Shown: positions 46,411 to 58,389, counted from the first letter of the stretch. The stretch is 64,000 bases of DNA from Tanypteryx hageni (GCA_028673005.1 CM054118.1:6536410-6600409), one strand, 5' to 3'. Made by a program: numbers and translations. Notes: generated by a model from the letters alone, not told the origin.

Positions 46411-46978
46411 CTCGCGACAATTTGTCCCGTTTCGACGTGAACGTGCCAGTTCGCACCAGTTCCCCTCAGACATTTACGGCGCCGGGATATTTGGGCTCAA
46501 TATGAAGCGGCTGCTCTTTACGCTTGGTCGATTTTCACGACCTTGTTTTATCCCTCTTTAGATGCACGATCTCCGAATATCTAGTAGCATGTTGAATACT
46601 ACTCGCTTTACAAAATGCCGTTGGAGTGATTTTTTTATTTAGGGTCCTTGTCGTAGTATCTGATAACTTTAAATACATTTTTAAAAAGTGAATTATAAAT
46701 TTAGAAGAAATTCAAAGTACTTTCGTAATTTTACTAACATTTTCTGAAATAATAGACGTATTTATATAATAGTTTATACATTTGAATCCTTTCTTATATC
46801 ATTCTGATTTATATCGAAATGGAGCAAAATAACTGAATGCCAATGTTCACTAAAGAGTTATCGAACTCGTCTTATAGCTGAAAACATATCCAAGAATAAA
46901 TACTTCAAGATAAAAAATAGAAATAATTTGTACTTATCTTAGGTCTCTCCAATAGCCATTGCAAGGACGTGAAAAACC
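46411..46978. other. Spacer, no gene seen
   Basis: AT-rich; nothing recognised. Confidence 0.4.
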
Positions 46979-47088
46979 AAATGCGCAATTCGGATACAAA
47001 GCAGCCGTCTTCTTCTTCATTTTAGAAAACCAGAACTTTCGACGAATCACCAATGAAGACGGCTTCATTGTAGCCGAATTGCGCATTT
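46979..47088. repeat. 110-bp inverted repeat, 34-bp arms
   Basis: Arm aaatgcgcaattcggataca... (46,979-47,012) and its inverted partner (47,055-47,088) differ at only three positions, separated by a 42-bp loop. Part of the same motif (ggttacaaagcagccgtcgtc) occurs at 50,757-50,777, so it belongs to a dispersed family. Probably a very small fold-back element. Confidence 0.8.
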
Positions 47089-47565
47089 GCTTTTTTATAA
47101 TCTTGTTATCGATATTGGAGGTCCCTATGATTAGAACTTACTTTTTCAATTTTTGATATAGAAGTTCTTGTATTAGAATGCCATAGGTCGATATATATCA
47201 TAGCATTGGTCCTCAGCCGGTATGCTGCGGTGCACCGGTACTTGCTGTTTGGAATAGGGAGTAGTATATTGCTCTTTTATCGTTCCCTGGATATGAACAC
47301 AGAAGAGAAATATCTTATAAAGAGCAATGCTTTATTATTGGATTAGTTTAACTGTTCCTCTCAAAAAGACATTTATAGTGCCATCAATTAAGTTTATTGA
47401 TGCTATGAATAAGGCCTCTACCTCTTCTCTGTAGGAAGTGAGTATTTAATTCAATTTTATATGTCCCTACTTAGTATTTCCAGGAATTAGCGGTTTATTT
47501 TCTTTTTAATATAGATTTATAAAAATTGTTAACTCACAGCGGCTTTTTCTTATATACCGTTTTTG
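47089..47565. other. Spacer with a possible hAT end
   Basis: cattggtcctcagccggtat at 47,205-47,225, followed by gctgcggtgcaccggtac, resembles a hAT MITE left end (CAGTGGTCCTCAACCGG type). No right end was identified. Confidence 0.35.
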
Positions 47566-47985
47566 TTGGAATATAAACCGACCCCGGCTCTAAGCCGACC
47601 CACAAAAATTATCTCAACTTTTAGGGAATAAGTTTTTAGAAATTTTTTGTAAAATTGAGAAATTTTAAAAATGAAAATTTAATTTAAATGCGAAATAAGT
47701 ACGATGGTATTAGTGGTAATAAATAATAAGGTAAAATTAATAAGATTTATATTAGCAGTATCAGTCAGATCAGTATTCAGCTCATTTCTCAGTATTTTTT
47801 ACCTCATCTGTACTGTGACCTTCGTACTAACATGCAGCTCTGTCTCAGTAGTACATCTAGGCGCCGGTTCCAAACTCTCTTCAGCGAATCCTTCAATAGT
47901 TCATTCGACAGTCAATCATTTTCTTGACAGCAGAAAATTACACCAGATTGAAGCGTCTCCTTCAATAATTTTGTACGTTTCAGGA

Positions 47986-48990
47986 TTACGTAAGGTGGAA
48001 GTCTGCTGCCTGAGTTAAAACTTTAAGCATAACAGTCACTTGTGGCTTCTCTTTATCACTTGGCATTACAGCAACGGATACACAACCCTTACCTTCGATG
48101 GTTCTTCCACTAGGCATATCAAAGTAGACGGCTGTTTCATCCGTATTATCCATCTTACCCGAAAAATAATTGTGGTTCTTACAAAGATAATCAATCAATC
48201 AATCATATATCGCTTCTTTTCAAAATCACTTGGTAGTCTCTGTGCCAGTAAAATACGCTGAACAAGCTATAAGCCATTACCTTTCATCACTCATTTGATA
48301 AACCCTAAACTGGCTTTCAATGATGACCTATGAATTTCAAGCTCTGAAGCGACTCCTAAAGCTTTCATCCGCAAAACTTGACGCATTACAGGTAAACTTT
48401 CTTTTCTTGGGGTTCTCTCATAATCAATTTTGCGTTCATCCATTTCCGGAAAGCGGCTGTTTTTTTGTCCGGAAAACCAAAATCGCGTAGACCTGTGTTT
48501 CTCAACCGGCGGGGCATGACCTCCTGGTGGGCCGCATAAAGAGTTTATATGAGCCCAGGAAATGCGAAAATGTTTAAGATCGCTTGGCAACATTTAAAAA
48601 TTGTTCCAAAAGGATGATAAAAACGTCATAAATTACGAAAATAAATTTTAATAAATTGCTTTTCTTAATAATCCGCTTAATTTTAGCCTTTAATATTGGA
48701 TTTTCTTCGGTCTACATATACACCTCTTTATACATAGGTGGGCCGCAGGAAATTTCATGTCATTTATGTTGACTGCGGATAATTTTCTATGACTTAGGTG
48801 GGTCATGTTATCAAAAAGATCGAGAAGCGCTGGTGTAAACTTCCCCTACTTCAAGTTTTCTTTCTGCCAACTGCAGCATATAACACGTCACTAACAAATT
48901 TCACACTTTCTTGCACCTTGAACATTATTAGTTTCTTCTGCATACCTGATGACTAATAATTCGAACTTTGCGTCGTGTGTTACCCTTGTT
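47986..48990 (-). pseudogene. Pogo-type transposase, fragmented
   Basis: Minus strand, several frames: VIRYAEETNNVQGARKC (N-terminal helix-turn-helix region), then the MITE, then FSGQKNSRFPEMDERKIDYE, QVLRMKALGVASELEI and SLKASLGFIK (CENP-B-like DNA-binding region), and 48,198-47,986 MDNTDETAVYFDMPSGRTIE and KPQVTVMLKVLTQAAD, which contains the first catalytic Asp (NTDET). No later D residues were found, and stops and frameshifts are many. DNA-binding followed by a DDE domain is the normal pogo/Tigger order. Confidence 0.75.
48493..48832. mobile_element. hAT-type MITE, ~340 bp, inside the pogo remnant
   Basis: Left ctgtgtttctcaaccggcg and right gatcgagaagcgctg are imperfect inverted repeats; flanks gcgtagac (48,485-48,492) and gtgtaaac (48,833-48,840) match at 6 of 8. 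Internal copies of gtgggccgca mark both halves. It splits the pogo transposase between its two DNA-binding parts. Confidence 0.65.
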
Positions 48991-49270
48991 CACTTGTTGA
49001 TTTTTGAGGAAGAAGTCCCTCTAACCTGACCGTGATCACCCATTTTAATAAAAGAAGTCGTTAAATATTCTACCTTCCGCGAACGATGTGTAATGAACTA
49101 AAACAACTACCTATTACTGCCATTCTGATCTATATTACAAAATGTACAATATCGTTAGGCACGATAATGCATAGTAGATGTAACACTTTGTAGTGAAAAG
49201 CGTAATTTTTTCGGGGGCGAGGTGCGATTTTTTCACGATTTTGAAAAATGTCGGATCATATTCGACCCAA

Positions 49271-49800
49271 TGACGTCTTATTAAATTTAGGAGCCGACGA
49301 GTTTCCCGATGTCATTGTAAATATTTTTCAACTTATTTGTAGTTACATTTGTAGGCAGCATGTATATTCTGAAAGCAATTTGAAATTGGTTTTAAATTTA
49401 GCTTCTGTTATTTTAATATATTCGTTAATTCCTTTCGCAAACTCATCCACAATTTTATCAATACGGTCGAAGACGACGTTAATGTGCATAATTTTATGTT
49501 CGCTCTAGTTTAGGCCACTTCCCTTCAACTTAGGGCAATGCGGCGTCACAAAAAAAAATACTACAACGAAAAATATTCATGCCTTCGAAACTTCACCAAT
49601 TAACGACTACGGATATGAAATAATGCTTTAATTACGTCGAATTTAATTAGAGAGAGAGACGGAGGTGGAAAAGCTCATTAAAATACGGCCCGGATGCTTC
49701 GACGGTGGAGAGATGAAATTCGCTTTATTTTCGTCGCTTCTCTTTTTTCGCGTGCCTTTTGTTTGTTCGACGCGTGGTTACGTTGGCTTGACCCCTCACC
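49271..49800. other. AT-rich spacer, no gene seen
   Basis: Open frame 49,248-49,508 has no recognisable domain. Confidence 0.4.
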
Positions 49801-49802
49801 CC

Positions 49803-50176
49803 CCCTCTCTCTCTCTACGTTGAATATCGCAGTTCTTTTTTTAGAATTAAAATTTAAAATATATCCCTCCCACAAACATCCATTTTTTTCAACTACATCC
49901 ATTTTTCCCTTTCTCTTCGGTTTCTCTCTCTCCCTTTCTCTCTCTTTCTGTCTCTCCCTTTCTTTCCCTTTCTCTCTCTTTGCCATTCTCTCTCTCCCTT
50001 TCTCTCTCTCTCTGCCATTCTCTCTCTCTCTTTCTCTCTCTCTGCCATTCTCTCTCTCTGCCATTCTCTCATTCTCTCTCTCCCTTTCTCTCTCTCTGCC
50101 TTTCTCTCCCTTTCTCTCTCTCTATCACTTTCTCTCTCTCTGCCTTTCTCTCTCCCCCTTTCTCTCCCTCCCTCCC
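49803..50176 (+). repeat. Polypyrimidine tract, (CT)n with tgccattctc units
   Basis: Long CT repeat with interspersed ccctttctc and ctgccattctc units. Frames on both strands are Ser/Leu or Arg/Glu repeats. Confidence 0.85.
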
Positions 50177-50924
50177 TCCAACCTCGGTTAACGCTGTTCG
50201 GACACACAATGGCGGAACAGATCGATGGGCGTTTGTTTTGCTACCGGCCGCAACTTTGCGGCGTTTCACGGCTGATATGGACGTTGATAACGCGTGATGC
50301 GCGGCCCTAATCGACGCCGCGAGAGTCATTGTCCTTGACGGGATTTCTTTCTCTATTTTTTCGTCACGGACGATGGCCGAATGTTCGATTCAGTTCTTCT
50401 TTTTTCGGAATGGGGAATTACTTATTTTTTCAATTGAAAAAAATAGAACGAGTCTTTTCACTCAAAAAAATATTAATAATAAAAAACGATCGTTTTGGAG
50501 GTCACGGCGGCTTTTTCCTCAATTCCGTTGAGGAAACATTGAAAAAATCGATCGTTTCGCGTCGAAGATACGAATATGAAAGTGATTAATTAGTTTTGTT
50601 TTGGTTCTCCGAGTGTTTTTATTTGCAAGATATGAAAAAAGAATTAATTTCGAGAATGAATTATAAACAAGCTTACTTTACGGCTACCGTTATGATGGTA
50701 TACACGAACAGCACCCACGGCCGCGAAACCTTTCTTGGAAATCGGATGCGCGTGTCGGTTACAAAGCAGCCGTCGTCATTGGAATCGTAAACGATCACCC
50801 TTTATTTTGGAATCGACGTTCGGTCGAGCGATATGACTCATTAAAAAAGTTTATATTTTAGGGGATACCCTGTATGCATACGAGGTTTCTTCCTATTCTA
50901 TCACACTTTTGCCCCTAGAGCTAC
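50177..50924. other. Spacer, GC-richer at its start
   Basis: 50,200-50,330 is noticeably more GC-rich, with ggccgcaactttgcggc (near-palindromic). No coding motif was seen. 50,746-50,780 carries a partial copy of the 46,979-47,088 inverted-repeat motif. Confidence 0.4.
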
Positions 50925-50997
50925 ATTACACGGACGAGATACTGCGGAGGACGCGGTATAAAGGGAGGACTGCTGACTACAGGCAGACGGATTAGTA
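50925..50997 (-). repeat. Dispersed repeat, partner of 6,155-6,228
   Basis: Reverse complement gives ctgcctgtagtcagcagtcc, tccctttataccgcgtcctc and gcagtatctcgtccgtgtaa, a close match to the 6.2-kb copy. Confidence 0.75.
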
Positions 50998-51061
50998 ATA
51001 AGCTCTTATACTTCCTCTAGGTAATACTTCGTGCTTGAAGAGGTAGCAAAATAGGCATATA

Positions 51062-51090
51062 TATTAATATATATATATATATATATATAT
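51062..51090. repeat. (AT)n tract flanking the RTE element
   Basis: An AT dinucleotide repeat immediately precedes the tRNA-like head; a matching AT tract follows the LINE at 54,364-54,385. These may be the duplicated target. Confidence 0.75.
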
Positions 51091-51187
51091 AAAAGCACTG
51101 GTGGTGTAGTGGTTAGCGTGTCGGCTTTCTATTGCAAAGTTCGGGGGTTCAAACCCCTCGAATGGAGGTTTTATTAAAAAAAAAAAA
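51091..51187 (+). mobile_element. tRNA-derived SINE head with A tract
   Basis: Polymerase III-type boxes are visible: A box tggtgtagtgg and B box ggttcaaaccc in a tRNA-like order (51,095-51,170), followed by attaaaaaaaaaaaa. The acceptor ends do not pair, so it is not a functional tRNA. It lies directly between the AT tract and the RTE 5' leader. Confidence 0.7.
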
Positions 51188-54100
51188 CTATCATCAGTGC
51201 CTGGCAGTAGGCAGCAGTACTGTCAGTATGGTATAGAGCCGAAAACAAATGATGTTGGTTGGGTCTATATCCAATACAGCTGTAGGCGTGATCAGGACGA
51301 TTTGAACGGCTTCAGTACTGCGATGTGGAAAGCAAGAGGGAAACTACCACATTACAATCCCTAGTAAAGATTATATGGTTGGACAATATGAGTTCTCTCG
51401 AGGTAAAACAATCCGGAGGTAAAATAGTCCCCCAATCGGATCTCCGGGCGGGGACTGCCTTGAGGAAAACATTTGTCGAAAGTAAATTACGAATAGGGAC
51501 TTGGAACGTAAGAACTATGAGAAAGGCAGGAAAGCTAGAGAACCTGAAAGAAGAAATGAGAAGAAATAGAGTTGACATTATAGGGCTAAGCGAAACTAGA
51601 TGGGAAGGAGAAGGACAGTTCGACTCGGAAGAATTCACGGTAGTTTAGTCTGGAGGAAATAGTGGGGAAAGGGGAGTAGCTCTGGTACTTAGGAAAGATA
51701 TGATGAAAAGCGTGACAAAGATAATAGCAACGAACGATAGACTGATGGCAATAAAGCTAAAAGCAGTCCCAGTGGACATGCTGATAATCCAGGTATATAT
51801 GCCAACGTCAGCTCATGACGATGAAGAAATAGATGAGATCTATGAGCAAATTAATGAAATTTACGAAGAAGACGGAAGAGGAAAGGTAAACTGCATAATA
51901 ATGGGAGATTGGAACAGCATAGTCGGAGAAGGACAGGAAGAAAATGTTGTCGGGCAATACGGACTTGGGAAGAGAAATCGAGGAGGGGAGAAACTCGTAG
52001 AATTCTGCATCAATAATGACCTTGTAGTGACTAATACATGGTTCAAAAACCATAAACGAAGGTTATACACATGGAAAAGCCCAGGAGATAGAATGAGATG
52101 CCAAATAGATTACATCCTTGTAAAACAAAGATTCAGGAACAGCATAAAGAACGCCAAGGCATTTCAAGGAGCGGACATTGATTCAGATCACAGCCTTCTA
52201 ATAGTTGACGTGAGTACAAAGCTCAAACAAATAAGAAAAACGAGAAGAGAAAGACAGACCTGGGACCTAGAAAAACTGAAAGAAAGGCAGGATGTAGTCA
52301 GCATGAAGTTGGAAGATAACCTAAGAAAGTTGGAAAACAAACCGAAGACCGTTGATATAGAATGGGATGAAATTAAAACCAGTATCAAGGATACCTTGGA
52401 TAAAGAGATTGGAAAACAAGAGAAGAAAATCAGAAAACCATGGATCACGAAGGAAATGCTGGAGAAAATGGATGAGAGACGAAAATGGAAAAACGTTAAC
52501 AGTGAAGAAGGTAGAGCCAACTATAGACGTATAAACAATGAGTTGAGAAGGGTAACAGATAAAGCTAGAGAAAATTGGATAAAAGGAAAATGTGATGAAA
52601 TAGAACAAATGGAGAAGTTAAGACGGTACGATATGATGTACGCTAGGGCACTGGAATTAGAAGATAAGAAGTCTAATGGAATTTGTGGTAAAGGAATTAT
52701 GAATACGGATGGGAAGATAGTCTCAGAAACAAAGGATGTAGCACAGGTATGGGAAGAATACATTAAGGAATTATACTGCAAACAGGCAGGAGCGGCAAAA
52801 ATAGAACTGGAAAATGAGGAAAACATTGAAGAAGACAACTTAGGACCAAGTATTATGGAGAGCGAAGTAGAAAAAGCAATAGTGGAACTAAAGAAGGGGA
52901 AAGCCACGGGCAGCGATGGAATACCGGCTGAGATACTTAAAGTCATAGGATCAGAAGGGCTAAAAGCGATCACGAAATTAATTAATAAGATTTACGACAC
53001 GGGAGAGTGGCCTCAGGATTTCCTAGAAGTAACAATGATCCCTCTAAAGAAGAAGCCAAAGGCAATGCAGTGTAAAGATTACAGAACTATAAGCCTTCTG
53101 TCACACACATCGAAGATCATCACGAGGATTCTTAATAAAAGGCTGGAGAAAAAGGCAGAAGAAATAATAGGGGAAGATCAATTCGGTTTCAGAAAAGGAC
53201 GAGGAACTAGAGATGCTATAGGAGTAGTTAGAATCATATCAGAAAGGGCAATAGAATACAGTCAAGATATCTGCGCATGTTTCGTAGACTGGCAGAAGGC
53301 CTTCGATAGAGTAAATTGGGTCAAGTTGATGAAGATATTAAAGGATATAGGTGTAGACTGGAAAGACAGGAGACTGATTAGGAATCTATATGAGAATCAA
53401 GTTGTAAAGGTCAGGTTTGAGAATGTGGACACCTGCGGAATAAATATCGGTAGAGGAGTAAGACAAGGCTGCTGCCTATCGCCAACCCTATTCAATATAT
53501 ATGGAGAAAGTCTAATGCAAGAAGCTTTAGAAGGCACAGGGGATTTCAAAATTGGAGGAAGGATTATAAGAACAGTAAAATACGCAGATGATCAAGTACT
53601 TCTAGCAAGAAAGAAAGAGGAACTACAAAAAATGATAAATAGACTAGTGATAACAGGTAGAAAATACGGTATGGAAATAAATACAGAAAAATCCAAGGTC
53701 ATTCGAATATCGGGTAAAGAAGAGAATCTGAACATAACTATTGGGGGAAAGCCATTAGAACAAGTTTCAGAATATAAATACCTTGGAAGTATCCTAACAC
53801 GAGAGGCAAAATGTACGGATGAGATCAAAACTAGAATAGGAAAAGCAAAAGCGGCTTTCAGGAGAAAGAAACAACTACTTACAGGGAATATAAGGGAAGA
53901 TATCCGCAAGAAGTTGATAAAATGCTACGTATGGAGTATAGCATTGTATGGGGCAGAAACATGGACGCTAAGGAAAAATGACATCAAATACTTGGAAAGC
54001 TTTGAAATGTGGACTTGGAGGAGAATGTTGAAAATAAAATGGACGGATAGGATGAAAAACGATGAAGTGCTACAAAGAATAGGAGAGAAGCGAATGATTA

Positions 54101-54363
54101 TACAGACTATCAGAAAGAGGAAGGCTAACTGGGTTGGACATTACATGAGGAGAGAGAGTATGATTAAAGATGTGTTAGAAGGAAAACTAGATGGGAAAAG
54201 GGAAAGAGGTAGGAAAAGGTATCAGCTAATAGACGATTTGAAAGGGAAAGAGAGTTATCAAGATATGAAGAGGACAGCGGAAAATAGGAGTATATGGAGA
54301 ACCAGGTTTAACCATGAATAATCACGGACCTGTCTACGGACAGACTACCTATGATGATGATGA
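51188..54363 (+). mobile_element. RTE-type LINE, near full length
   Basis: A short 5' leader (51,188-51,324), one long reading frame with APE endonuclease and reverse transcriptase, and a ~40-bp 3' end (cggacctgtctacggacag, then ATGATG repeat), flanked on both sides by AT repeats. Same family as the fragment at 117-520 and a relative of the LINE at 14.2-17.4 kb. It is the least damaged LINE in the window besides the Jockey copy. Confidence 0.9.
51325..54321 (+). pseudogene. RTE endonuclease-reverse transcriptase, one internal stop
   Basis: 999 codons in one frame with a single TAG at 51,646-51,648, just before the SGGNSGERGVALVL segment of the endonuclease. APE domain: IGTWNVRTMRKAG, IIGLSETRWEG, MGDWNSIVG, CQIDYILVKQR, DIDSDHSLL. 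RT: KATGSDGIPAEIL, DYRTISLLSHTSKI, EDQFGFRKGRGTRDA, CFVDWQKAFDRVNW, GRGVRQGCCLSPTLFN, VKYADDQVLL with catalytic YADD. C-terminus: LYGAETWTLRKND, KANWVGHYMRRES, GKLDGKRERGRKRYQ. No separate ORF1 and no RNase H, as is usual for RTE. If translation can start after the stop (51,700), the RT part is still complete but the endonuclease is truncated. Confidence 0.92.
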
Positions 54364-54385
54364 TATATATATATATATATATATA

Positions 54386-56007
54386 ATATACATTATTGTT
54401 TGGCTAAAGGAGTACTTTACCTTTATTAATCTTAGCCAAAGTTATAGAGCTACTAACAATTATCTTTGCAGGTTAACTTAATCCTCAGTTTTCTTTCCTA
54501 ACCTATCATTTGAGTTATAAGATTATATTTTTGTGGAATGAATCGTCAACTCGTCAAGAGCATGTTGGGCATTAAATCACATCAAATTCTGACAATTTAT
54601 GCATTCTGCCTTGATTATAATGCATTTTCGAGGTATCCCGATCAGATTTATTTAGTTTTGCCTGCGATTTCATGATTTGTTTTCTTGCAGAATGGCTATG
54701 AAATCGCTTCTGACTTCATTTATTCCGCATCGTTCTCACCTTTATTTATCAGAGAAATATTTGCCGTAATATCTCAGATTCACCGTTTGGTTCAGACACC
54801 CACACAACATACACCTCCTCTTTCATTAAATTCTCACTGATTGACATCTATGAAGGAATTAGACTGTGTTATTCCTAGTTGAATAGTAATAAATTATGAT
54901 CGGTGCGTGGCACATTGAAATGAATTAGCATAAATGTAATTTTCGAAATAACGGCAATTTATTTCACATCTGCTCCGTAAGTGGGATTTATTTGTTCTAA
55001 TTATTTGTTATGTAAGCCTTCTTGAAATTCCGTCTCACATTTAACCTAACGTTACCTACTGAAAATTAATGTTTCAGTAATGCAAGAGGTTAGAGGACCG
55101 ATGGGCTTAGTGACAAGGAGATACAAATTGCTTTAAAAAGTGGCAGCTACCAAACGTACTTATTTTTGCTGAAGTATTATATTATATGCTTAAAGATGTT
55201 ATCCACTTTCTAACTTAGCCTTTCTTTAATTATCGTTCTAACGCTTTTAATTTTTAGAAGTTTCCCTATTCTACTAAAAATTTCGCATCCAACTGCCGAT
55301 AAGGATCAAATCCGTGCTGTAGCTAGGGAACAACGCTTTAAAAAGTTCGAAAGCTTTAGAAATGATCCCAAAACGCTCCTAAACATCAGAGTCCTACTTT
55401 ACAAGTCACTCTGTTTGACCTGATAACCATACACTCATTCCTAAAATTGTATTGTTTCATTTACACGTTTTCTGTTTACTACGGTTTTATTTTTATATAA
55501 CTATATCGAATTACACGGCCACCAATTTCTCTTTAGCAAGGCTATGATATGATTTCCGAGCATTAAAAAAACATTAAATATTTCAACTCGACATAAGAAG
55601 GAGAAAAGGAAGCAATGCTGAATAGAATACGACTGAATCGTTGCATTTTGAATGCAAGACGGTGCTTCAATATAACCTCTCGTATTCATAAGTAGAAGCC
55701 GACCTCTGACTAGTTTCACTCTACGTGGTCTTTTTCAATAACACATCAAACGTGCAATGCGAGAAATTTTTATATTTAATACCGCTATATCCAGCTATGC
55801 AGACTTAACTTGTATATATTTTTTATTATTTCTGAAATTTTGCGAATGAAGACAAAATATTAAATGTAAATTTGTCAAGAATTTCAAATACATACCACTT
55901 TATTTTTGTATTTTTGAAACGCTTTCTCATTGCGAGCTTAATTTTCTGAGAAGAAAATACGTGGCCTTAAGATTTACGATCAGAAGTAAACTATGACTCG
56001 ACATTTC
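54386..56007. other. AT-rich spacer, no gene seen
   Basis: No coding motif, RNA gene or transposon end recognised. Confidence 0.45.
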
Positions 56008-56015
56008 ATATAGAT

Positions 56016-56286
56016 CAATGGCGCGCAACCAATTCTACGTGGCCGGCCGCATTGGCTGTTGCAAATTCCTCGCATTGCGAGTCATCAGTACTTCGGCGTG
56101 CCAGATTAGACTATAAATCGGACGTTAACTGGAGATTCTAACGCATCATATCAGTAAAAATCAATTCAAAATTAGGTTTTTAGGTTGAACATTTAAACAT
56201 CAAGTGTTTTATTGTCGTAATTTGAATGTATATGATATAAATGTGTTAAATCTCTCTTCAGCTCGCGGGCCGTAGGTCCACCATTG
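56016..56286. mobile_element. hAT-type MITE, 271 bp
   Basis: Left caatggcgcgcaacc and right (inverted) caatggtggacctacgg ends; flanking 8-mers atatagat (56,008-56,015) and aaataaat (56,287-56,294) match 6 of 8. Internal cgtggccggccgcattgg is related to the 6.2-kb MITE. Confidence 0.65.
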
Positions 56287-56294
56287 AAATAAAT

Positions 56295-57345
56295 GATAAC
56301 CCATTTAACGTCTGCAGAAAACCTCATTGCTGCAAACAAGTCTGATTCGTGGTTTTGCCAGTTGGCCTTCTGACATGGCAATCAATCGAACTCTTTATTA
56401 GGGCTAGGTGAATTAAGCTCACGCAGTTCTCGAGGTATCAACGAAAGCTCGATATATTTGTCGCGATCTTCGTTTAGTTTACTCCATGCAATTAGTGCAC
56501 ACCAAGTACACGTTTAAAGTGCTTATCTCAAAAGTGGCAGCGACGAAGAGTAATTTCCCGTTTTTTCAGAGCGATTCAGTTCGCATGGTCCGCGTTTAAA
56601 ACTTTACTTGAGTTGGCGAGCTCGCTCTTAGCGTCCCGATGTTTGAGCAAAGGGAGGAGTAGGTGAAACGGACTCTCTTTTGTTTGTGCGCGTTTTGAAT
56701 CCGCGTATGACCCTCATAGCCATTAAGGACACGCTGCTAGGTAACGACATGCTTGCTCTCCGTAACGTCATGAATCTTTTATTCATCCAGAGAGATTCCC
56801 TCGCTGGCCGAAATGAGGACTCGGTCATATTTCGCGAGAGGAAGTAATAAAAAGACAGACCCCTTTCTCTGCTAGCCCTATTCCAATACTTTTAAAGGAA
56901 GGAGAGGGTAGAAGGAATGGGTTGGAGGGGGGAGAGGGTCGATAGGACGATGTTTTTTCCCTTTAAAAATCTCATTATGCTGCAAAGCAAACTAATTAAT
57001 TCCATTTTCTTTATAATCGTATTATTTGGCGAGCTTGCCTAGTAGTTTGTTGAGTGGATTTCTCCGAGCTAAAGTAATCCCGCGTGTTGTGGAATCTACT
57101 CCAAGTTTCCATCGCTGTTTGTTCCCCCGCTTTGTTGTGTGTGCCGGTTTTTGTAGGGTAAAATAAAGCTTTAATTTTTGTTAAGAGGAACACATGTAAC
57201 TACTTTCACGCGTGGAATCCGTCATTTGATTTTGAGTATTCATTAAATTTCAGGAGGAATGATTTTTAAAGCGACTCGATTTCGATAACCTACTTTTCAA
57301 TTTCAAATTGTTAACTAGAGTTGGAATTTGAAATAAATCCTTTTC
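56295..57345. other. Spacer, no gene seen
   Basis: Short frames at 56,628-56,828 and 57,011-57,193 have no recognised domain; a GA-rich patch lies at about 56,895-56,945. Confidence 0.4.
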
Positions 57346-57353
57346 TTCTATTC

Positions 57354-57688
57354 CAGAGGTCTCAAACACGTGTCCCGAGGACCGTATGTGGCTGTCCTGT
57401 TCAAAGTTGCGGCTCTTTCATTACTTGAATTCTATTGAAAGGAGGTGGAACAGAAAGTGTATGAGACAATAACAGTGTGACAAAGAGGTACAACACATTA
57501 CATAGTTTTATAAAAAAATAATCATGAACTGCATGATAGTTTTTCTTAATCAGAGCATATATACCAGTTATGATCGTGTTCTTTAATGCTTCAACAAAAT
57601 GGTTAAGCTCGTTATTATTATATGCGGCCCGCTATTTATTTCAAAATTATCTATTTGGTCTGCATGAAATGTGATTTCGAGACCCATG
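57354..57688. mobile_element. hAT-type MITE, 335 bp, perfect target duplication
   Basis: Ends cagaggtctcaaacacg (left) and, inverted, catgggtctcgaaatcac (right), flanked by the exact 8-bp repeat ttctattc at 57,346-57,353 and 57,689-57,696. Non-coding. Confidence 0.85.
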
Positions 57689-57696
57689 TTCTATTC

Positions 57697-58389
57697 TGTT
57701 TTTTATCAAGTGTTAGTTGATTAATGAGGATGTGCATACATAGAAAATCGCATAAATATTGAACGTGACTGTAGAGATGCCACCAAAATTATACGTTAAA
57801 ATATTAGCGATGAATTTTCGAGGATATAAACAGGTATTTTTCTGTTGCGTTGACTTAATTAGTATACTTGGCATGCCTCTTTAGCCATGCGGCTTGCATT
57901 TGGAGGTTTTAATCGTTGAAATTATTTGGAAAATCAACGGAGATACATTTATGATGATGGAAATAGCATTATGCCCTTTTATGAATGCTATATAGCATAG
58001 CATATTGTATGCTAAAATGATGCACCCATGTAAAGTAATACATTTACCGTTGCATTGGCTGACAATCTTCGCAGAGAACAACATTTGTAATAACTAGACG
58101 GAGTGTTGGGAAATAGAGTTATTATGCTTGAGCGCATATAGGTTAATATAAATTCTAACTTTTGGAATATAAACTTTTAAGTTGGAATTCTACGAATTAA
58201 AAAATTTAAGTTCTCATGAGACATTTTAATTGTGAAGTACGCCGAAAACTTGTTCTGTATTTTCAGACCATTAATAACTCACGCATATTTTTCAGAACAT
58301 TTTATTATTCGAATAGATTGATTAACTATTAAATATGAAGACGGAATCAAAAGCTTGTTATCTTTGCCCATTTAAAAAAATAAATGGTA
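57697..58389. other. AT-rich spacer, no gene seen
   Basis: A 67-codon minus frame (57,881-58,084) has no recognised domain. Confidence 0.4.

Larger units (their letters stand above)
47566..49250 (-). mobile_element. Pogo-type DNA transposon remnant
   Basis: A left end containing ggaatataaaccgacccc then ggctctaagccgaccc recalls pogo-type ends with 'TATAAGCCGACCCC'. A degraded transposase lies on the minus strand (about 48,990 to 47,986). The right end is uncertain; tcggatcatattcgaccca at about 49,252-49,270 is a candidate. A hAT MITE at 48,493-48,832 interrupts it. Confidence 0.65.

Noticed and set aside
45973..46561. Pro-rich (minus) and Gly-rich (plus) 166-codon frames
   Set aside because: Both are translations of the same G-rich minisatellite.
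48291..48593. 100-codon minus frame as a single protein
   Set aside because: Accidental fusion of hAT MITE sequence and a pogo fragment.
49678..50207. Arg/Glu-rich and Ser/Leu-rich frames
   Set aside because: Translations of (CT)n on both strands; no unique sequence.
51095..51170. Functional tRNA gene
   Set aside because: A and B boxes are present but acceptor arms do not pair; followed by an A tract, so a SINE head is the better reading.
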